Shown here: positions 4,886 to 6,152 of the stretch, piece by piece
Layout: the number at the start of each line of letters is the position of its first letter
How positions within the stretch are numbered: position 1 is the first letter of the stretch
Assembly (NCBI GenBank): GCA_947178015.1
Contig: CAMWWW010000147.1
Coordinates: forward strand, 1 to 6,152
Source of the DNA: an uncultured Clostridia bacterium
GTDB lineage: Bacteria > Bacillota > Clostridia > Lachnospirales > Lachnospiraceae
Length of the DNA: 6,152 bases
Direction: 5' to 3'
The notes under the pieces: model-generated
The model's database searches: none
The model's input: only the letters and a program-made list of their open reading frames with translations
Told to the model about the DNA's origin: nothing
Made by a program: the position numbers and the translations under genes

Positions 4886-6152
4886 ATGAGTAAATATTAT
4901 TTGGCAGTTGATATCGGCGCGTCTAGCGGAAGACATATTTTGGCGCATCTGGAGGAAGGAAAATTTGTTCTGGAGGAGATCTATCGTTTTGAGAATAAGC
5001 TTGTGACAAAAAATGGTCATCTGTGCTGGGATTTTGAGCGCTTATTTCGCGAGATTGTAAATGGCATCCGCAAATGTCGGGAACTTGATAAACTTCCAGT
5101 CAGCATGGGGATTGATACATGGGGAGTAGATTTTGTCCTTCTGGACAAAGAAGACAAGGTGTTGGGCGATACGGTGGCATACCGTGACAGCCGCACCGAG
5201 GGAGTGGATCAAGAAGTATATAAGCTTGTGCCGGAGGAAGAACTGTACGAGAGAACAGGAATTCAAAAGCAGTTATTTAACACAATCTATCAACTTTATG
5301 CGATCAAGCTATCCAACCCAGAATATCTTGCAGAGGCAAAATCTTTCCTTATGGTACCAGAATATTTTAACTTTTTGCTCACAGGAGTAAAAAAGAATGA
5401 GTACACCAATGCCACCACTGGACAGCTTGTCAATGCGAAAACAAAAACATGGGACAAAGAGCTTTTGGGAAGGCTTGGACTGAATACAGAGATGTTTGGA
5501 GAACTCTTCCTTCCAAAGACCTCGGTTGGCAGGCTGAAGGACGAGATCAAGGCAGAAGTTGGATTTGATCTGGAAGTAGTACTTCCTGCAACCCACGACA
5601 CAGGCTCCGCTGTGCTTGCTGTACCAGCTAATGATGATGACTTTATCTATCTCAGCTCCGGTACATGGTCGCTAATGGGGATTGAGCGCATGGAACCAGA
5701 CTGCTCCATGGAGAGTAAAAATCTGAATTTTACCAACGAGGGCGGCTATGAATACCGCTTCCGCTATCTGAAAAATATAATGGGACTGTGGATGCTGCAA
5801 AATGCAAAAAGGGAGCTGAATCATCAATACAGCTTTCCAGAGCTGGCAGAGCTGGCAAAAAAAGCAGCAGACTTTCAATCCATCGTCGATGTCAACGACG
5901 CAAGCTTCCTTGCGCCGGAAAGTATGCTGGATGCAGTAAGCGCATACTGTGAAAAATCTGGGCAGCAGGTTCCAAAGGATCTATCGGAGCAATTATCCTG
6001 CATCTATCACAGTCTGGCAAAAAGCTATGCGGAGACAGTGGAAGGAATAGAAAAAATAACAGGGAAAACATATAAGAGGCTGCATATCGTGGGCGGCGGC
6101 TGTCAAGATCAGTATTTGAATAAGCTGACAAAGGAGAGTACTGGAAAAGAAG
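4886..6152 (+). CDS. rhaB: Rhamnulokinase (3' end beyond window)
   Basis: The first 422 codons of the ATP-dependent kinase that phosphorylates L-rhamnulose to L-rhamnulose 1-phosphate are present. The frame is still open at the window edge, and perhaps 40-70 residues are missing by comparison with RhaB proteins of about 480-490 residues. It is a FGGY/ASKHA-fold sugar kinase. AVDIGASSGR (7-16) is the first phosphate-binding loop and GIDTWGVDF (75-83) lies in the sugar-binding lobe. PATHDTGSAV (234-243) carries the catalytic base Asp238 (E. coli Asp237). SSGTWSLMG (257-265) is the second phosphate loop and VGGGCQDQYLN (402-412) the adenosine motif. The start is set by GGAGGG (4875-4880), 5 bases before the ATG. 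It is 16 bases after rhaA and must share its promoter. In related operons an aldolase gene (rhaD) commonly follows. Confidence 0.97.
   Translation, partial: MSKYYLAVDIGASSGRHILAHLEEGKFVLEEIYRFENKLVTKNGHLCWDFERLFREIVNGIRKCRELDKLPVSMGIDTWGVDFVLLDKEDKVLGDTVAYRDSRTEGVDQEVYKLVPEEELYERTGIQKQLFNTIYQLYAIKLSNPEYLAEAKSFLMVPEYFNFLLTGVKKNEYTNATTGQLVNAKTKTWDKELLGRLGLNTEMFGELFLPKTSVGRLKDEIKAEVGFDLEVVLPATHDTGSAVLAVPANDDDFIYLSSGTWSLMGIERMEPDCSMESKNLNFTNEGGYEYRFRYLKNIMGLWMLQNAKRELNHQYSFPELAELAKKAADFQSIVDVNDASFLAPESMLDAVSAYCEKSGQQVPKDLSEQLSCIYHSLAKSYAETVEGIEKITGKTYKRLHIVGGGCQDQYLNKLTKESTGKE

Overview
The window looks like a chromosomal segment of a low-to-moderate GC Firmicute, most likely a gut-type clostridium (Lachnospiraceae-like). 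This is inferred from the strong Shine-Dalgarno sites, the AT-rich intergenic DNA, a Mta/TipA-type MerR regulator and a rhaA-rhaB pair. No rRNA gene or other species-level marker is present, so the assignment is tentative.

Layout. Positions 1-127 hold a long nested inverted repeat: 18-bp perfect ends and about 39 paired bases in all. It is about 50% GC and sits beside a 264-base AT-rich gap (about 28% GC) that carries a probable promoter and a hairpin. Three rightward genes follow: a membrane permease of the SLC13/ArsB (citrate transporter-like) superfamily, a small bacterial PH-domain protein, and a GatB/YqeY-domain protein. They end at a strong hairpin (2576-2615) that can terminate transcription from both sides.

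Convergent to these, on the minus strand, is a 241-residue MerR-family activator of the TipAL/Mta type. Its promoter has the 19-bp spacer and centred dyad typical of MerR control. The gene also has a well-placed internal ribosome binding site and ATG at codon 111, almost exactly where Streptomyces tipA makes its short ligand-binding form TipAS.

To the right of a 195-base leader region is the start of an L-rhamnose catabolic operon: rhaA (L-rhamnose isomerase, complete) and, 16 bases later, rhaB (rhamnulokinase, cut off by the window end). RhaA converts L-rhamnose to L-rhamnulose and RhaB phosphorylates it to L-rhamnulose 1-phosphate. An aldolase gene would be expected further on. The permease, PH-domain and YqeY genes share no evident pathway with rhamnose use, and nothing links the MerR regulator to the rha genes beyond adjacency.

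No wholly new multi-gene system is evident. The best leads are the palindromic element at the left edge and the predicted two-product (TipAL/TipAS-like) organisation of the MerR gene.
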